Source: Kiritimatiellia bacterium (lineage in GTDB: Bacteria > Verrucomicrobiota > Kiritimatiellia > JAAZAB01). From it: a stretch of DNA of 40,156 bases. A program made the translations under genes and the position numbers. Shown here piece by piece: positions 8,102 through 19,806 of this stretch. Location of the stretch: positions 1-40,156 of the forward strand of contig JAQUQV010000022.1 in NCBI GenBank assembly GCA_028715905.1. The letters run 5' to 3'. The first letter of the stretch is position 1. Each line of letters begins with the position of its first letter. The notes under the pieces are model-generated. The model was not told the DNA's origin, did not search any database, and saw only the letters and a program-made list of their open reading frames with translations.

Positions 8102-10387
8102 CTAAAAGAGATCCCGCGCCGCCGCGGCGATATCATTGGCATTTGGCAGGAAAGCGGATTCAAGGATGTGCGACTGGGGCGCAATGCCGTTTTTCGCCCC
8201 GACTCTTTTAACAGGCGCGTCCAGCCAATCAAAGGCCTTATCCGCGATGTTGGAGGCTATTTCGCCGGTAAAACTGCCGATGTTGACGCTCTGGCTGGCG
8301 ACCACGCAGCGGCCGGTTTTGCGGACGGACTGCAGAATGGTTTCCATGTCCAGCGGCACCAGGGTGCGCACGTCCACCACTTCGGCGCTGATGTTTTCCT
8401 GCTGCAACAGCTGGGCCGCTTTCAGAGCGTCGTGGACCGCCGGGCCCCAGGCGATGAGGGAAACATCGGAGCCTTCCTTTTTAACGTCGGCCGCGCCGAT
8501 CGGCAGAAGATAGTCAGTTTCCGGCACAACGCATTTTTGCGGATAAAGCAGCTGCGATTCAACGAACATGATGGGATTGTTGTCGCGGATGGCCGATTTG
8601 AGCAGGCCCTTGGCGTCGTAAGCCGTGGCCGGATAAATTATGTACAGCCCGGGAATGTGTGCGAAGACGCTTTCCAGGCTTTGCGAATGCTGACCGCCGT
8701 AGCCTTTTCCGCCGCCGACCGAAGCCCGGATCACCAGCGGGATTTCAATGTTGGCGCCCGACATGTAATGCCACTTGGCGGCCTGGTTGCTTATCTGATC
8801 GGACGCCATCAGTGTGAAATCCATGTACATGAGTTCCACCACCGGCCTCAATCCGATCATGGCCGCGCCCACCGCGGTGCCGCAGATGGCCGCTTCCGAA
8901 ATCGGGGCGTTGAAAATGCGGTTGCGCCCGAACGCCTCCAAAAGCCCCTTGGTAACCTTGAAGGCGCCGCCGTAGTCCGCCACATCCTCTCCGTAGAGAA
9001 GAACGCGGTTGTCGCGGAGCATTTCCTCGTAAAGCGCCTCCTTGATGGCGTCCTTGTAGCTCAACTCGCCGTTGACGCGTTTGAACTGGAGCTTTTCCTT
9101 GATAATTTTTGTCCGGCGGTGGATTTCAGGAACGGTTATGCAGCTTGTGCCGGTGTACATGTATTTAATGACGTCTTCCGCGGCGGGGTCGGGGGCGCCG
9201 GCCGCCTTGACCGCGGCGCGCGCATTGCGGTCGCTGACCTTTTTCCGCAGGGCGGCCAGGGTTTCGTCGTCCAGAACGCCGCATTCTTTCAATTGTTTTG
9301 AAAACACGGCGATCGGGTCAATTTCCTTCCAGGCGGCTTCCTCATCCCTGGTGCGGTATTCGCTGCGCGGGTCGGTCAGCGAGTGGCCGTAATAGCGGTA
9401 AGTGTTCAACTCAACCAGGCGGGGGCCTTTTCCGGCGCGGCAGGCTTCCGCCGCGCGCGAAACCGCGTCGCGGACGGCGAGGACGTCCATGCCGTTGACC
9501 ACTTCGGCCTGCATGTTGTTTTCGGCGAAACCGGCCGCGCGGCGGGCTATGGCCTGGATTCCGGCCACTTCCTTTTCGGCCCGGCCGGTCATGCCGTAAT
9601 GGTTGTTGTGAATCACGAAAACAATAGGGAGGCCGAATTTTTCCCGCGCGATTTCATTCGTGAATTGCCCCATGGCCGCCCAATTTAACGACTCAAGGAC
9701 GACCCCGTTGGCGTAGGCGCCGTCACCCGCGAAACAGCAGACCACCGAGCCGTTTTTAAAGTAACGGCAGCCCAGCGCCGCTCCGGCGGCGATGGGCACT
9801 CCGCCGCCGACGATGGCGTTGGCGCCGAGGTGGTTCATGGTAAAATCGGCGATGTGCATGCCGCCGCCGCGGCCCTTGCAATAGCCGCTTTCCTTGCCAA
9901 AAAGCTCCGCGATTGTTTTAAAGATATGATCTTCAATGGCGGCCTCCGCGAGCTCCGCGCGCGCGGCGTTTTTCAGGGAAGGCAGTCGTTTTTGGAGGGC
10001 CTCGTCCGGCGCCGACCGCAGGGCGGCGCAAACCTTGGCAATGCTGTCGCCGTGGCCGCGGTGGGTGCTGGTGATGTAATCGGTCCATTCCAGTGCGTGG
10101 CAGGCGCCGGTGGAAGCCGCTTCCTGGCCGATGGAAAGATGCGTCGGCCCGCGGTAGTTGAAGTCGGGCAAAGGTTCGTAAGCGCCCGACCGCAGCTTGA
10201 CGATCATTTCCTCAAACTCGCGGATCGCCAGCATATCCTCCAAAAGGGAAACGGCGCCGGCTCTGTCAATTTTTCCGGCGGCGAGTTCTTTCGGCAAATC
10301 GCCATTTGCGGAATAGCAATCTATGTATCCGCAATCAATTTTGCGCGGGGAAAAATCGGGCCGGCTGTTGCTGAGATAGTTTGGCAC
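8102..10387 (-). CDS. pdhAB: 2-oxoacid (pyruvate) dehydrogenase E1, fused alpha and beta subunits
   Basis: The 761-residue protein joins the two E1 chains. The alpha part (about 40-400) has the thiamine-diphosphate motif starting GDGAYANG (221-228) and ending near the Asn pair in VIHNNHYGMT. The phosphorylation-loop-like region YYGHSLTDPRSEYR follows. The beta part (about 430-761) starts near LSYKDAIKEALYEEM and has LLYGEDVADYGG and the C-terminal transketolase-like domain. It decarboxylates the 2-oxoacid and acetylates the E2 lipoyl group. Translation probably starts at the GTG at 10385-10387, six bases after AAAGGAAAG. The gene is followed by the GH20 and E2 genes and preceded by rpoZ (91-nt spacer plus the GTG leader). 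Fused E1 is known in several bacterial phyla. Pyruvate versus branched-chain specificity is inferred. Confidence 0.87.
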   Translation of the reverse strand: MPNYLSNSRPDFSPRKIDCGYIDCYSANGDLPKELAAGKIDRAGAVSLLEDMLAIREFEEMIVKLRSGAYEPLPDFNYRGPTHLSIGQEAASTGACHALEWTDYITSTHRGHGDSIAKVCAALRSAPDEALQKRLPSLKNAARAELAEAAIEDHIFKTIAELFGKESGYCKGRGGGMHIADFTMNHLGANAIVGGGVPIAAGAALGCRYFKNGSVVCCFAGDGAYANGVVLESLNWAAMGQFTNEIAREKFGLPIVFVIHNNHYGMTGRAEKEVAGIQAIARRAAGFAENNMQAEVVNGMDVLAVRDAVSRAAEACRAGKGPRLVELNTYRYYGHSLTDPRSEYRTRDEEAAWKEIDPIAVFSKQLKECGVLDDETLAALRKKVSDRNARAAVKAAGAPDPAAEDVIKYMYTGTSCITVPEIHRRTKIIKEKLQFKRVNGELSYKDAIKEALYEEMLRDNRVLLYGEDVADYGGAFKVTKGLLEAFGRNRIFNAPISEAAICGTAVGAAMIGLRPVVELMYMDFTLMASDQISNQAAKWHYMSGANIEIPLVIRASVGGGKGYGGQHSQSLESVFAHIPGLYIIYPATAYDAKGLLKSAIRDNNPIMFVESQLLYPQKCVVPETDYLLPIGAADVKKEGSDVSLIAWGPAVHDALKAAQLLQQENISAEVVDVRTLVPLDMETILQSVRKTGRCVVASQSVNIGSFTGEIASNIADKAFDWLDAPVKRVGAKNGIAPQSHILESAFLPNANDIAAAARDLF

Positions 10388-10483
10388 GATGCTTTCCTTT
10401 CCGACGCCGTTCAGCGTTTTTTTCTGCCGCGCAAACGCGTTGTGGATGTCCGCGCCGGCAACCGGCGGCGTTCCGATGGATGA

Positions 10484-10693
10484 TTACTCGCGGGCGAGGT
10501 CAATTTCCGCCATTATCTTGCCTTCGGCTGTTTCCCGAATGGCGATATCTTCAAAGTCTGCCGACGGGGTTTCAATCTTTATCAGCGGACGCTGGCCCGC
10601 GATCAGTTGCCGGACCCTCTTGGAAACCATGTTGATCAGAACCGACGTGTTCGGCACTCTGCGTTTGGCTGCTTCTAATAATTCAATGTTCAT
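10484..10693 (-). CDS. rpoZ: RNA polymerase omega subunit
   Basis: The 69-residue product MNIELLEAAKRRVPNTSVLI... has the omega features: N-terminal helix, a VLINMVSKRVRQLIAGQRPLI core and a C-terminal DIAIRETAEGKI segment. Omega aids assembly and stability of RNA polymerase. The frame could also begin at an ATG at 10720, but that lies inside the groEL terminator hairpin. The ATG at 10693 matches the usual omega N-terminus. There is no strong Shine-Dalgarno sequence. It heads the operon containing the E1, GH20 and E2 genes and appears to have its own promoter in the terminator region just upstream. Confidence 0.85.
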   Translation of the reverse strand: MNIELLEAAKRRVPNTSVLINMVSKRVRQLIAGQRPLIKIETPSADFEDIAIRETAEGKIMAEIDLARE

Positions 10694-10703
10694 ATTTTTA
10701 CCA

Positions 10704-10738
10704 TAAAAAAAACGGGGCATAGTATATATGCCCCGTTT
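10704..10738 (-). terminator. rho-independent terminator after groEL
   Basis: An 11-bp perfect stem (AAACGGGGCAT / ATGCCCCGTTT; 10728-10738 with 10710-10720) with a 7-nt loop is followed on the minus strand by a run of eight T. It lies about 50 nt past the groEL stop. It is the best terminator in the window and separates the chaperone operon from rpoZ. Confidence 0.85.
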
Positions 10739-10749
10739 CCTTTTTACAA
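10721..10749 (-). promoter_or_regulatory. putative sigma-70 promoter of rpoZ, inside the groEL terminator
   Basis: On the minus strand TTGTAA (10744-10749) and TATACT (10721-10726) are separated by exactly 17 bp. The -10 box falls in the loop of the terminator stem, so transcription would start in its second arm, about 20 nt before the rpoZ ATG. A transcript from here would lack the first arm and could not form the hairpin. Confidence 0.55.
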
Positions 10750-10784
10750 GAGAAATAAATCGCGTTTTTTTAACGCATTTTATT

Positions 10785-12434
<1,650 letters not shown>

Positions 12435-12500
12435 AATAATCGTTCCTTTCTCTGTTACTATTGGTTTGTTTTTCGGTTATTTCCGGATAACGGCCGGCAG

Positions 12501-12791
12501 TCATCCCGTGATGATTCCCAGAATGTCGTCTTCGCGCACGATTTGGTATTCCTTCTCGTCAAGCTTGACTTCCGTTCCGCCGTATTTCGGCAGCAGGATC
12601 AGGTCGCCCTTTTTGACGTTCATGGGAATCAGCTTGCCGTTATCGTCGTATTTACCGGCGCCGACGGCGATGACTTTTCCCTGCATGGGTTTTTCCTTGG
12701 CGGAGTCGGGAATAATGATCCCGCCCTTTTTGGTTTCCTCTTCCTTTTGGGGTTCAACCAGCACCCGGTCGCCCAGCGGTTGAATTTTCAT
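12501..12791 (-). CDS. groS: co-chaperonin GroES (Hsp10)
   Basis: The 96-residue protein matches GroES over its whole length, starting [14 protein letters not shown]. It includes the mobile loop around [19 protein letters not shown], which contacts GroEL, and the [20 protein letters not shown] roof/beta-barrel region. It caps the GroEL cavity. A strong AGGAGG lies about 10 nt upstream of the ATG. It sits between dnaK and groEL. No CIRCE element (TTAGCACTC-N9-GAGTGCTAA) was found before it. Confidence 0.97.
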   Translation of the reverse strand: MKIQPLGDRVLVEPQKEEETKKGGIIIPDSAKEKPMQGKVIAVGAGKYDDNGKLIPMNVKKGDLILLPKYGGTEVKLDEKEYQIVREDDILGIITG

Positions 12792-12887
12792 ATGTTGTGT
12801 CCCTCCTTTGTTTTGTTTTTTTTGTTTTTAATGAGCCTGGCTCGCTGTTCTTTGTTCCGGATTTTATAACCATGAACGCCGAACTTT

Positions 12888-12929
12888 TCCGCCTTGGCGC
12901 AAGGCTTCGGCGGATCAGCCTGCGGCTGA
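12888..12929 (-). repeat. two hairpins in the dnaK-groES spacer
   Basis: The 147-bp spacer contains TCAGCC-TGC-GGCTGA (12915-12929) and a longer imperfect stem with outer arms TCCGCC/GGCGGA (12888-12893 and 12909-12914) and inner CCTTG/CAAGG. Neither has a T-tract. They may be mRNA processing or stability elements that set the dnaK to groESL ratio. Confidence 0.5.
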
Positions 12930-12938
12930 GAACCCGAC

Positions 12939-14891
<1,953 letters not shown>

Positions 14892-14913
14892 TATATGGTT
14901 CTCCTTTGCCATC

Positions 14914-14935
14914 ATTATAAAGCAGTTTCTGTGCC
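14914..14935 (-). promoter_or_regulatory. dnaK promoter: sigma-54-like -24/-12, with overlapping sigma-70 -10 box
   Basis: On the minus strand TTGGCAC and CTGCTT place GG (14934-14935) and GC (14922-14923) exactly 10 bp apart, as in sigma-54 promoters (consensus TGGCAC-N5-TTGC). A perfect TATAAT (14914-14919) follows directly but has no good -35. Either would give a short leader of about 20 nt before the AAGGAG and ATG of dnaK. Which one is used cannot be decided from sequence. Confidence 0.45.
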
Positions 14936-15013
14936 AAATGGAGAATATTTTTGTATTTTATTGATTAATAATAGGTTGTAATTAAATAAAATTATTTTAA
15001 CTAAGGGGCGTTT

Positions 15014-15040
15014 TGTCGCACATGCGGCACAAGTGAGACA
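15014..15040. promoter_or_regulatory. 27-bp imperfect palindrome, possible activator site for dnaK
   Basis: Two inverted half-sites of the form TGTCKCACWTG face each other with 10 of 13 pairs matched. The centre is about 100 bp upstream of the sigma-54-like element, the usual position of an enhancer-binding-protein site. It could instead be an ordinary repressor site or chance symmetry. Confidence 0.35.
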
Positions 15041-15121
15041 TTTTGCGCATAGATGGTTGTTTGGCAAGGGGGCTTAATCTATACGCGGACTGCCCGGGAA
15101 AAAATGATTTTATCGCCGGCA

Positions 15122-16315
15122 TCAGGAATTTAAAATCCTGATTGTTTCCCGGACAATCATGAGCTCTTCATTGGCGGGGATAACGAGGACCGAGGGGCGC
15201 GTGTTTTTTTCTGAAATTGTCAGGGCGTTGGATTGATTGAGTTTTTCGTCCAGGCGCAGTCCCAGGTGGTTTAAGTGCGCGCACGTCCGCGCGCGGATAA
15301 GCGGGACGTTTTCGCCGATGCCGGCCGTGAAAACGAGAACGTCCAGTCCGTTCATAACGGCCGTGTAAGCGCCGACGTACTTGACCAGGCGGTGGACAAA
15401 AACATCAATGGCCAGGGCGGCCGCCGCGGAGCCGCTGTTCATTTCGCGGATAATGTCGCGCATATCATTGCTGCCGATGCCGGCCAGGCCCATCAGTCCG
15501 CTGTCCTTGTTGAGCATTTTGTCCACCTCGTCCAGGCTGAACCCGATCCGCCGCAGGAAAATCACCACGGCCGGGTCAATATCGCCGCAACGGGTTCCCA
15601 TGACGAGCCCTTCCAGCGGGGTAAGGCCCATGCTGGTGTCCACCACGGCGCCGTGCTTGACGGCGGTTATGCTGCATCCGTTGCCGAGGTGGGCGGTGAT
15701 TATTTTCAATTCCTTGATTTCCCGCCCGAGGATGGAAGCGGCCGTGACGGCCGCGTAATGGTGGGACGTTCCGTGAAAACCGTAGCGGCGGATTTTATTT
15801 TTCCGGGCGATGTCATGGGGGATGGCGTAAGTATATGCCGCCGGCGGCATGGTGGCGTGAAAGGCGGTGTCAAAAACGGCCACCATCGGGATTTGCGGCA
15901 GGAGATGCTCGCAGGCTTCAATGCCCTCGTAGTTGGGCGGGTTGTGCAGGGGGGCCAGCGGGAAGCAGTCAAGGATGACCTGTTTGACGTCGCCGTCAAT
16001 TTTAACGGCCGCGGATATGTTTGCGCCGCCATGGACCACGCGGTGGCCGATGCCGTTGATTTCCGTTAAATTTTCCAGGACGCCGTTGTCCTTGTCAATG
16101 AGCGCCAGGCATATTTTGGAGATGGCCGCCTCGTATGAATTGGCGGAAATGTCCTCTTTCAATTGTTTGTTGTTCCGGCAGTTCACATAATGCATGGTTG
16201 CCTTCGGCGTATTGATTCTTTCCACTATGCCTCTGGCGATTTGTTTTTCCCCTTCGCTTTCAAAGAGCGTGAATTTAATTGAGGAACTGCCGGCGTTGAT
16301 GACGAGAATTTTCAT
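15122..16315 (-). CDS. ackA: acetate kinase
   Basis: The 397-residue protein interconverts acetate plus ATP and acetyl phosphate plus ADP. ASKHA-fold motifs are present: KILVINAGSSSIKF at the N-terminus, GHRVVHGG, FDTAFHATMP, GFHGTSHHY, TAHLGNGCSI, DTSMGLTPLEGLVMGTRCGD and FTAGIGEN near the C-terminus, including the catalytic Arg/His/Asp set. The frame can be opened three codons earlier at a TTG (16324), but the ATG at 16315 matches the family start. No clear Shine-Dalgarno sequence is seen. It is divergent from transketolase and separated from dnaK downstream by a 230-bp spacer. With the pyruvate dehydrogenase genes nearby it fits acetate formation or use. Phosphotransacetylase is not in the window. 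Confidence 0.96.
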   Translation of the reverse strand: MKILVINAGSSSIKFTLFESEGEKQIARGIVERINTPKATMHYVNCRNNKQLKEDISANSYEAAISKICLALIDKDNGVLENLTEINGIGHRVVHGGANISAAVKIDGDVKQVILDCFPLAPLHNPPNYEGIEACEHLLPQIPMVAVFDTAFHATMPPAAYTYAIPHDIARKNKIRRYGFHGTSHHYAAVTAASILGREIKELKIITAHLGNGCSITAVKHGAVVDTSMGLTPLEGLVMGTRCGDIDPAVVIFLRRIGFSLDEVDKMLNKDSGLMGLAGIGSNDMRDIIREMNSGSAAAALAIDVFVHRLVKYVGAYTAVMNGLDVLVFTAGIGENVPLIRARTCAHLNHLGLRLDEKLNQSNALTISEKNTRPSVLVIPANEELMIVRETIRILNS

Positions 16316-16373
16316 GGGTTTCAACTGCTTAAAATTTTAAGGATAACATTTCGTCAAAAAATGCACAAGTTCC

Positions 16374-16401
16374 TTTACACCGGAAAAAAAAATAATATTA
16401 T
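16374..16401 (+). promoter_or_regulatory. putative sigma-70 promoter of transketolase
   Basis: TTTACA (16374-16379) and TATTAT (16396-16401) are 16 bp apart with an A-tract between them. The predicted start is near 16408, about 40 nt before the ATG. It lies in the divergent spacer shared with ackA. Confidence 0.45.
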
Positions 16402-16448
16402 TGCGGGCGCCGTTGAACAAGACAAAATTACCGCGAAAAGGAGATGGT

Positions 16449-18446
16449 ATGAATCTGGAGCTCGCCGCCAACACAATCCGCGTTTTAACCGTTGATGCCG
16501 TTCAAAAGGCCAATTCCGGCCATCCGGGCATGCCGATGGGCACCGCCGATTTTGCCGCGGTGCTTTTTCTGAAACATCTTAAACACTTTCCGCAGGACAA
16601 AGACTGGCCCGACCGCGACCGGTTTATCCTTTCGCCGGGCCACGGCAGCATGCTGCTCTACAGCCTGCTGCACCTCTCGGGATATGATTTGAAGCTGGAT
16701 GAATTGAAATCATTCCGGCAGTGGAACAGCCGCACCCCGGGTCATCCCGAATACGGCTTGACGCCGGGCGTTGAAACCAGCACCGGGCCGCTCGGCCAGG
16801 GCTGCGCCAATGCCGTTGGCATGGCGCTCGCGGAGGCAATGCTGGCCGAACAGTTCAATGCCGGTTCCGAAAAAATAGTTGATCATTATACCTATGGAAT
16901 CTGCAGCGACGGCGACCTGATGGAGGGAATTTCGCACGAGGCTTTTTCCCTGGCCGGACATCTCGGTCTGCACAAGCTTATTTTCTTTTATGACTGCAAC
17001 CGCATCACCATTGAGGGATCAACCGCGCTGGCCTACAGCGACGATGTCCGCAAGCGGTTTGAAGGCTATCACTGGAACGTTCTGGAAATAGACGGGCACG
17101 ACTATGCCGCCATTGACCGGGCTTTGACACAGGCCCGGCAGGAGAAGAGCCGTCCGACCCTGATTATCGGCCGCACGGTTATCGCGAAAGGCAGTCCGCA
17201 CATGGCCGGTAACGCCGAGGCCCACGGCGCCCCGCTGGGAAGCGAGGAGGTCAAGGCCGTAAAAATCAATCTCGGTTTTTCGCCCGACCGGGAATTCGCC
17301 GTGCCGGACGAGGTTTACGCCGCCTTTGCGGCCCGGTCCGAAGAATTGAATGCTGTCTACCGGCAATGGCGGGATGATTTTGAAAACTACCGCCGGAATA
17401 ATCCCGCCGGGGCGAAGCTCTGGGATGAGGCCCATAACCTGGCTGTGCCGGAAAAACTTGAAAAATGCCTGCCGATGTTTGATGTTTCCAAGCCCCTTGC
17501 CACCCGGAGCGCCTCGCATAAAATCATTCAGAGTCTGGCCAAAGCCATGCCTTGCCTGGCGGGTGGCTCGGCCGACCTTGCGCCCAGCACGCGCACCATT
17601 ATTGACGGGGCCGGGGACGTCGGGCCGAAGGCGTTTGCCGGGCGCAATTTTCATTTCGGCATTCGGGAACACGCCATGGGCGCCATGTTGAACGGCATGG
17701 CGCTTCACAATGGGCTGCGCGTCTATGGCGCCACTTTTTTTGTGTTTTCCGACTATTTTCGCCCTGCCATTCGCATGGCCTGTATTATGAAATTGCCGGT
17801 GATTTATGTGCTGACCCACGACAGTTTTTACGTCGGCGAGGACGGGCCTTCGCATGAACCGGTGGAGCACATCATGGCCTTGCGGCTTCTGCCGAATATG
17901 ACCGTTATCCGGCCGGCGGATCCGACCGAAACCGGCGCGGCCTGGATTGCGGCCTTGAAGAACACCCGGGGTCCGACCGCCATACTGCTGACCCGCCAGA
18001 ATGTGCCCGTTCTGGACCGCGCGCAGCTGCCGCCGGCTTCCAGGGTTGAGCAGGGGGCTTACACTTTATGGCAGAGCGCCGGCGGCCGGCCGCAGTTCAT
18101 TATTATTGCCACCGGTTCGGAAGTGCAGTTGGCTCTGGATGCGGCGCGCGCGCTGGCGCAGGCGAAGCAAGGTTTGATAATACGCGTGGTCAGCATGCCG
18201 TCCTGGGAGTTGTTTGAGCTTCAGCCTGAGAAATACCGGCGCAAGGTTCTGCCGCCGGCGTGCAAGCGCCGCCTGGTGCTGGAAGCCGGCCGCGCGGCCG
18301 GCTGGGAGAAATACGCCGGCCCCAAGGGACGCGTGTTCGGTCTGGAACAATTCGGCGCTTCCGCGCCCTATAAGATTCTGGCAAAGGAATACGGCTTCAC
18401 GACCGAAAACATCGTGCGCATCGCCGGGGAAATGACAGCAGGATAA
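16449..18446 (+). CDS. tkt: transketolase
   Basis: The 665-residue thiamine-diphosphate enzyme moves two-carbon units between sugar phosphates in the non-oxidative pentose phosphate pathway. Family motifs include [10 protein letters not shown] (22-31), [20 protein letters not shown], the TPP/Mg motif CSDGDLMEG (152-160), [27 protein letters not shown] in the pyrimidine-binding domain and [19 protein letters not shown]. The frame is open from 16401, but ATG 16449 has AAGGAG six bases upstream and matches the family N-terminus. It precedes murA by 57 bp on the same strand and may be co-transcribed with it. Confidence 0.97.
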   Translation: MNLELAANTIRVLTVDAVQKANSGHPGMPMGTADFAAVLFLKHLKHFPQDKDWPDRDRFILSPGHGSMLLYSLLHLSGYDLKLDELKSFRQWNSRTPGHPEYGLTPGVETSTGPLGQGCANAVGMALAEAMLAEQFNAGSEKIVDHYTYGICSDGDLMEGISHEAFSLAGHLGLHKLIFFYDCNRITIEGSTALAYSDDVRKRFEGYHWNVLEIDGHDYAAIDRALTQARQEKSRPTLIIGRTVIAKGSPHMAGNAEAHGAPLGSEEVKAVKINLGFSPDREFAVPDEVYAAFAARSEELNAVYRQWRDDFENYRRNNPAGAKLWDEAHNLAVPEKLEKCLPMFDVSKPLATRSASHKIIQSLAKAMPCLAGGSADLAPSTRTIIDGAGDVGPKAFAGRNFHFGIREHAMGAMLNGMALHNGLRVYGATFFVFSDYFRPAIRMACIMKLPVIYVLTHDSFYVGEDGPSHEPVEHIMALRLLPNMTVIRPADPTETGAAWIAALKNTRGPTAILLTRQNVPVLDRAQLPPASRVEQGAYTLWQSAGGRPQFIIIATGSEVQLALDAARALAQAKQGLIIRVVSMPSWELFELQPEKYRRKVLPPACKRRLVLEAGRAAGWEKYAGPKGRVFGLEQFGASAPYKILAKEYGFTTENIVRIAGEMTAG

Positions 18447-18451
18447 TTTTC

Positions 18452-18500
18452 GGATTTTGGAACTTGAAATCTAAAATCCAAAATCGCAAATCGAAAATTA
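18452..18500. repeat. AT-rich degenerate repeat between tkt and murA
   Basis: Short degenerate words (AAATCnnAAATC-like) fill the spacer. GGATTTT (18452-18458) and AAAATCC (18473-18479) form inverted arms. Low-complexity spacers of this style recur in related genomes from general knowledge. There is no ribosome binding site for murA here. Confidence 0.4.
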
Positions 18501-18503
18501 CAA

Positions 18504-19775
18504 ATGGCGCGATTCATCATAAATGGCCGGCGCCGGGTGGGGGGAGTTTTCCGCCCCGCCGGCAATAAGAACGCGGCCCTGCCGATGCTGGCCGCCTGCC
18601 TGTTGACCGGGGAAAAACTCGTCCTGCATAATGTGCCCGCCATCCAGGATGTGCGGACCATGCTTGCCATCCTTGAAGACCTGGGCGTTGATGTCAATCG
18701 GCGCGGCCGCACGGTTGCGCTCTGCGCCGCTTCCCTCCGCAAACGGCGGCCGAACCGAGCCCTGTGCGCGCAGATGCGCGCTTCAATCCTGCTGGCCGGC
18801 CCGCTGGCCGCCCGCCATGGAAAAGCTGAAATTTTTCCGCCCGGCGGCGACGTTATCGGCCGGCGCCGGCTTGACAGCCATTTTCTCGGCCTGAAGGCGC
18901 TGGGTATTGCAATTTCCGGCGGCGATCGTTTCACGTTCCGCGGCGGCAGCCTGCGCGGCGCGCGGATTCTGCTGGATGAAGCCAGCGTAACCGCCACCGA
19001 AAACATTATCATGGCCGCGGCGCTCGCCGAGGGGCCGACATCTCTGTTCAACGCGGCCTGCGAACCGCACATCCAGGATTTGTGCCTGCTTCTGATGAAA
19101 ATGGGCGCGCGCATATCGGGGCTGGGAACCAACCTGCTGAAAATTGAAGGCGTTGCGGCGTTGCGCGGCGCGGAGCATTCTATCGGGCAGGACCACATTG
19201 AAATCGGCAGTTTTCTGGCGGCGGCGGCGGTAACCGGCGGGGAACTGGCCGTGCCGGGCGTTGATGAGAACAACGTTCTGCCGATTATCAGCCCCTTGCG
19301 CGTTCTCGGGGCGGATTTGCGGCTGGAAAAAGGAACGCTGCGTCTTGTTTCAGGCAAAAAAATGAGGTTGCGCGTTAAAAAGGGCGTCGTGCCGAAAATA
19401 GAGGACGGGCCCTGGCCGAATTTTCCCTCCGACCTGATGAGCATTGCGATCGTGCTGGGAACGCAGACGGCCGGCACCGCTCTTTTCTTTGAAAAAATGT
19501 TTGAAAGCCGGATGTATTTTGTTGACCGCCTGATTGACATGGGCGCGAAAATAGTGCAGTGCGATCCGCACCGCGTGGTGGTGATCGGGCCCGCGCGCCT
19601 GCACGCCATCCCGCTTTCCAGCCCGGATATCCGCGCCGGCATGGGGCTGCTCATTGCCGCGCTTTGCGCGCAGGGCGAAAGCGTGGTGCACAACGCCGAG
19701 ATCATTGACCGCGGCTACGAGCGCATAGAGGAAAGACTGCGCGCGCTCGGCGCGGATATTGTCCGGGAAAAATAG
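18504..19775 (+). CDS. murA: UDP-N-acetylglucosamine 1-carboxyvinyltransferase
   Basis: The 423-residue EPT-fold enzyme adds enolpyruvate from PEP to UDP-GlcNAc, the first committed step of peptidoglycan synthesis. The Lys22-Asn23 pair (AGNKNAALP), an Arg-rich UDP-GlcNAc-binding segment and the C-terminal DLMSIAIVLGTQ and DRGYERIEERLRALGADI motifs are present. The loop that normally reads PGGCxIGxRP has Asp116 (codon 18849-18851) in the Cys position: PGGDVIGRRRLDSH. Enzymes with this Asp, such as those of Mycobacterium and Chlamydia, are active and not alkylated by fosfomycin. The gene follows tkt and converges on the methyltransferase gene at 19807 with a 31-bp gap. Confidence 0.95.
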   Translation: MARFIINGRRRVGGVFRPAGNKNAALPMLAACLLTGEKLVLHNVPAIQDVRTMLAILEDLGVDVNRRGRTVALCAASLRKRRPNRALCAQMRASILLAGPLAARHGKAEIFPPGGDVIGRRRLDSHFLGLKALGIAISGGDRFTFRGGSLRGARILLDEASVTATENIIMAAALAEGPTSLFNAACEPHIQDLCLLLMKMGARISGLGTNLLKIEGVAALRGAEHSIGQDHIEIGSFLAAAAVTGGELAVPGVDENNVLPIISPLRVLGADLRLEKGTLRLVSGKKMRLRVKKGVVPKIEDGPWPNFPSDLMSIAIVLGTQTAGTALFFEKMFESRMYFVDRLIDMGAKIVQCDPHRVVVIGPARLHAIPLSSPDIRAGMGLLIAALCAQGESVVHNAEIIDRGYERIEERLRALGADIVREK

Positions 19776-19806
19776 CCGTTCCATTGTGGGCCCTGCGCGT
19801 GCAACT

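Noticed and set aside
8168-9301. 377-codon plus-strand frame opposite the E1 gene
   Set aside because: Antisense shadow of the fused E1 gene; long open frames opposite GC-rich genes are common here.
10691-10720. Omega subunit starting at ATG 10720
   Set aside because: That ATG lies in the groEL terminator stem, and the extra nine residues are not part of omega proteins.
16315-16324. TTG start for ackA at 16324
   Set aside because: The ATG three codons later gives the usual MKILVINAGSSS start; the TTG extension has no better ribosome binding site.
18368-19705. 445-codon minus-strand frame opposite murA
   Set aside because: It lies antisense to murA, which has full family motifs, and its sequence is Ser/Arg/Pro-rich with no recognisable domain.
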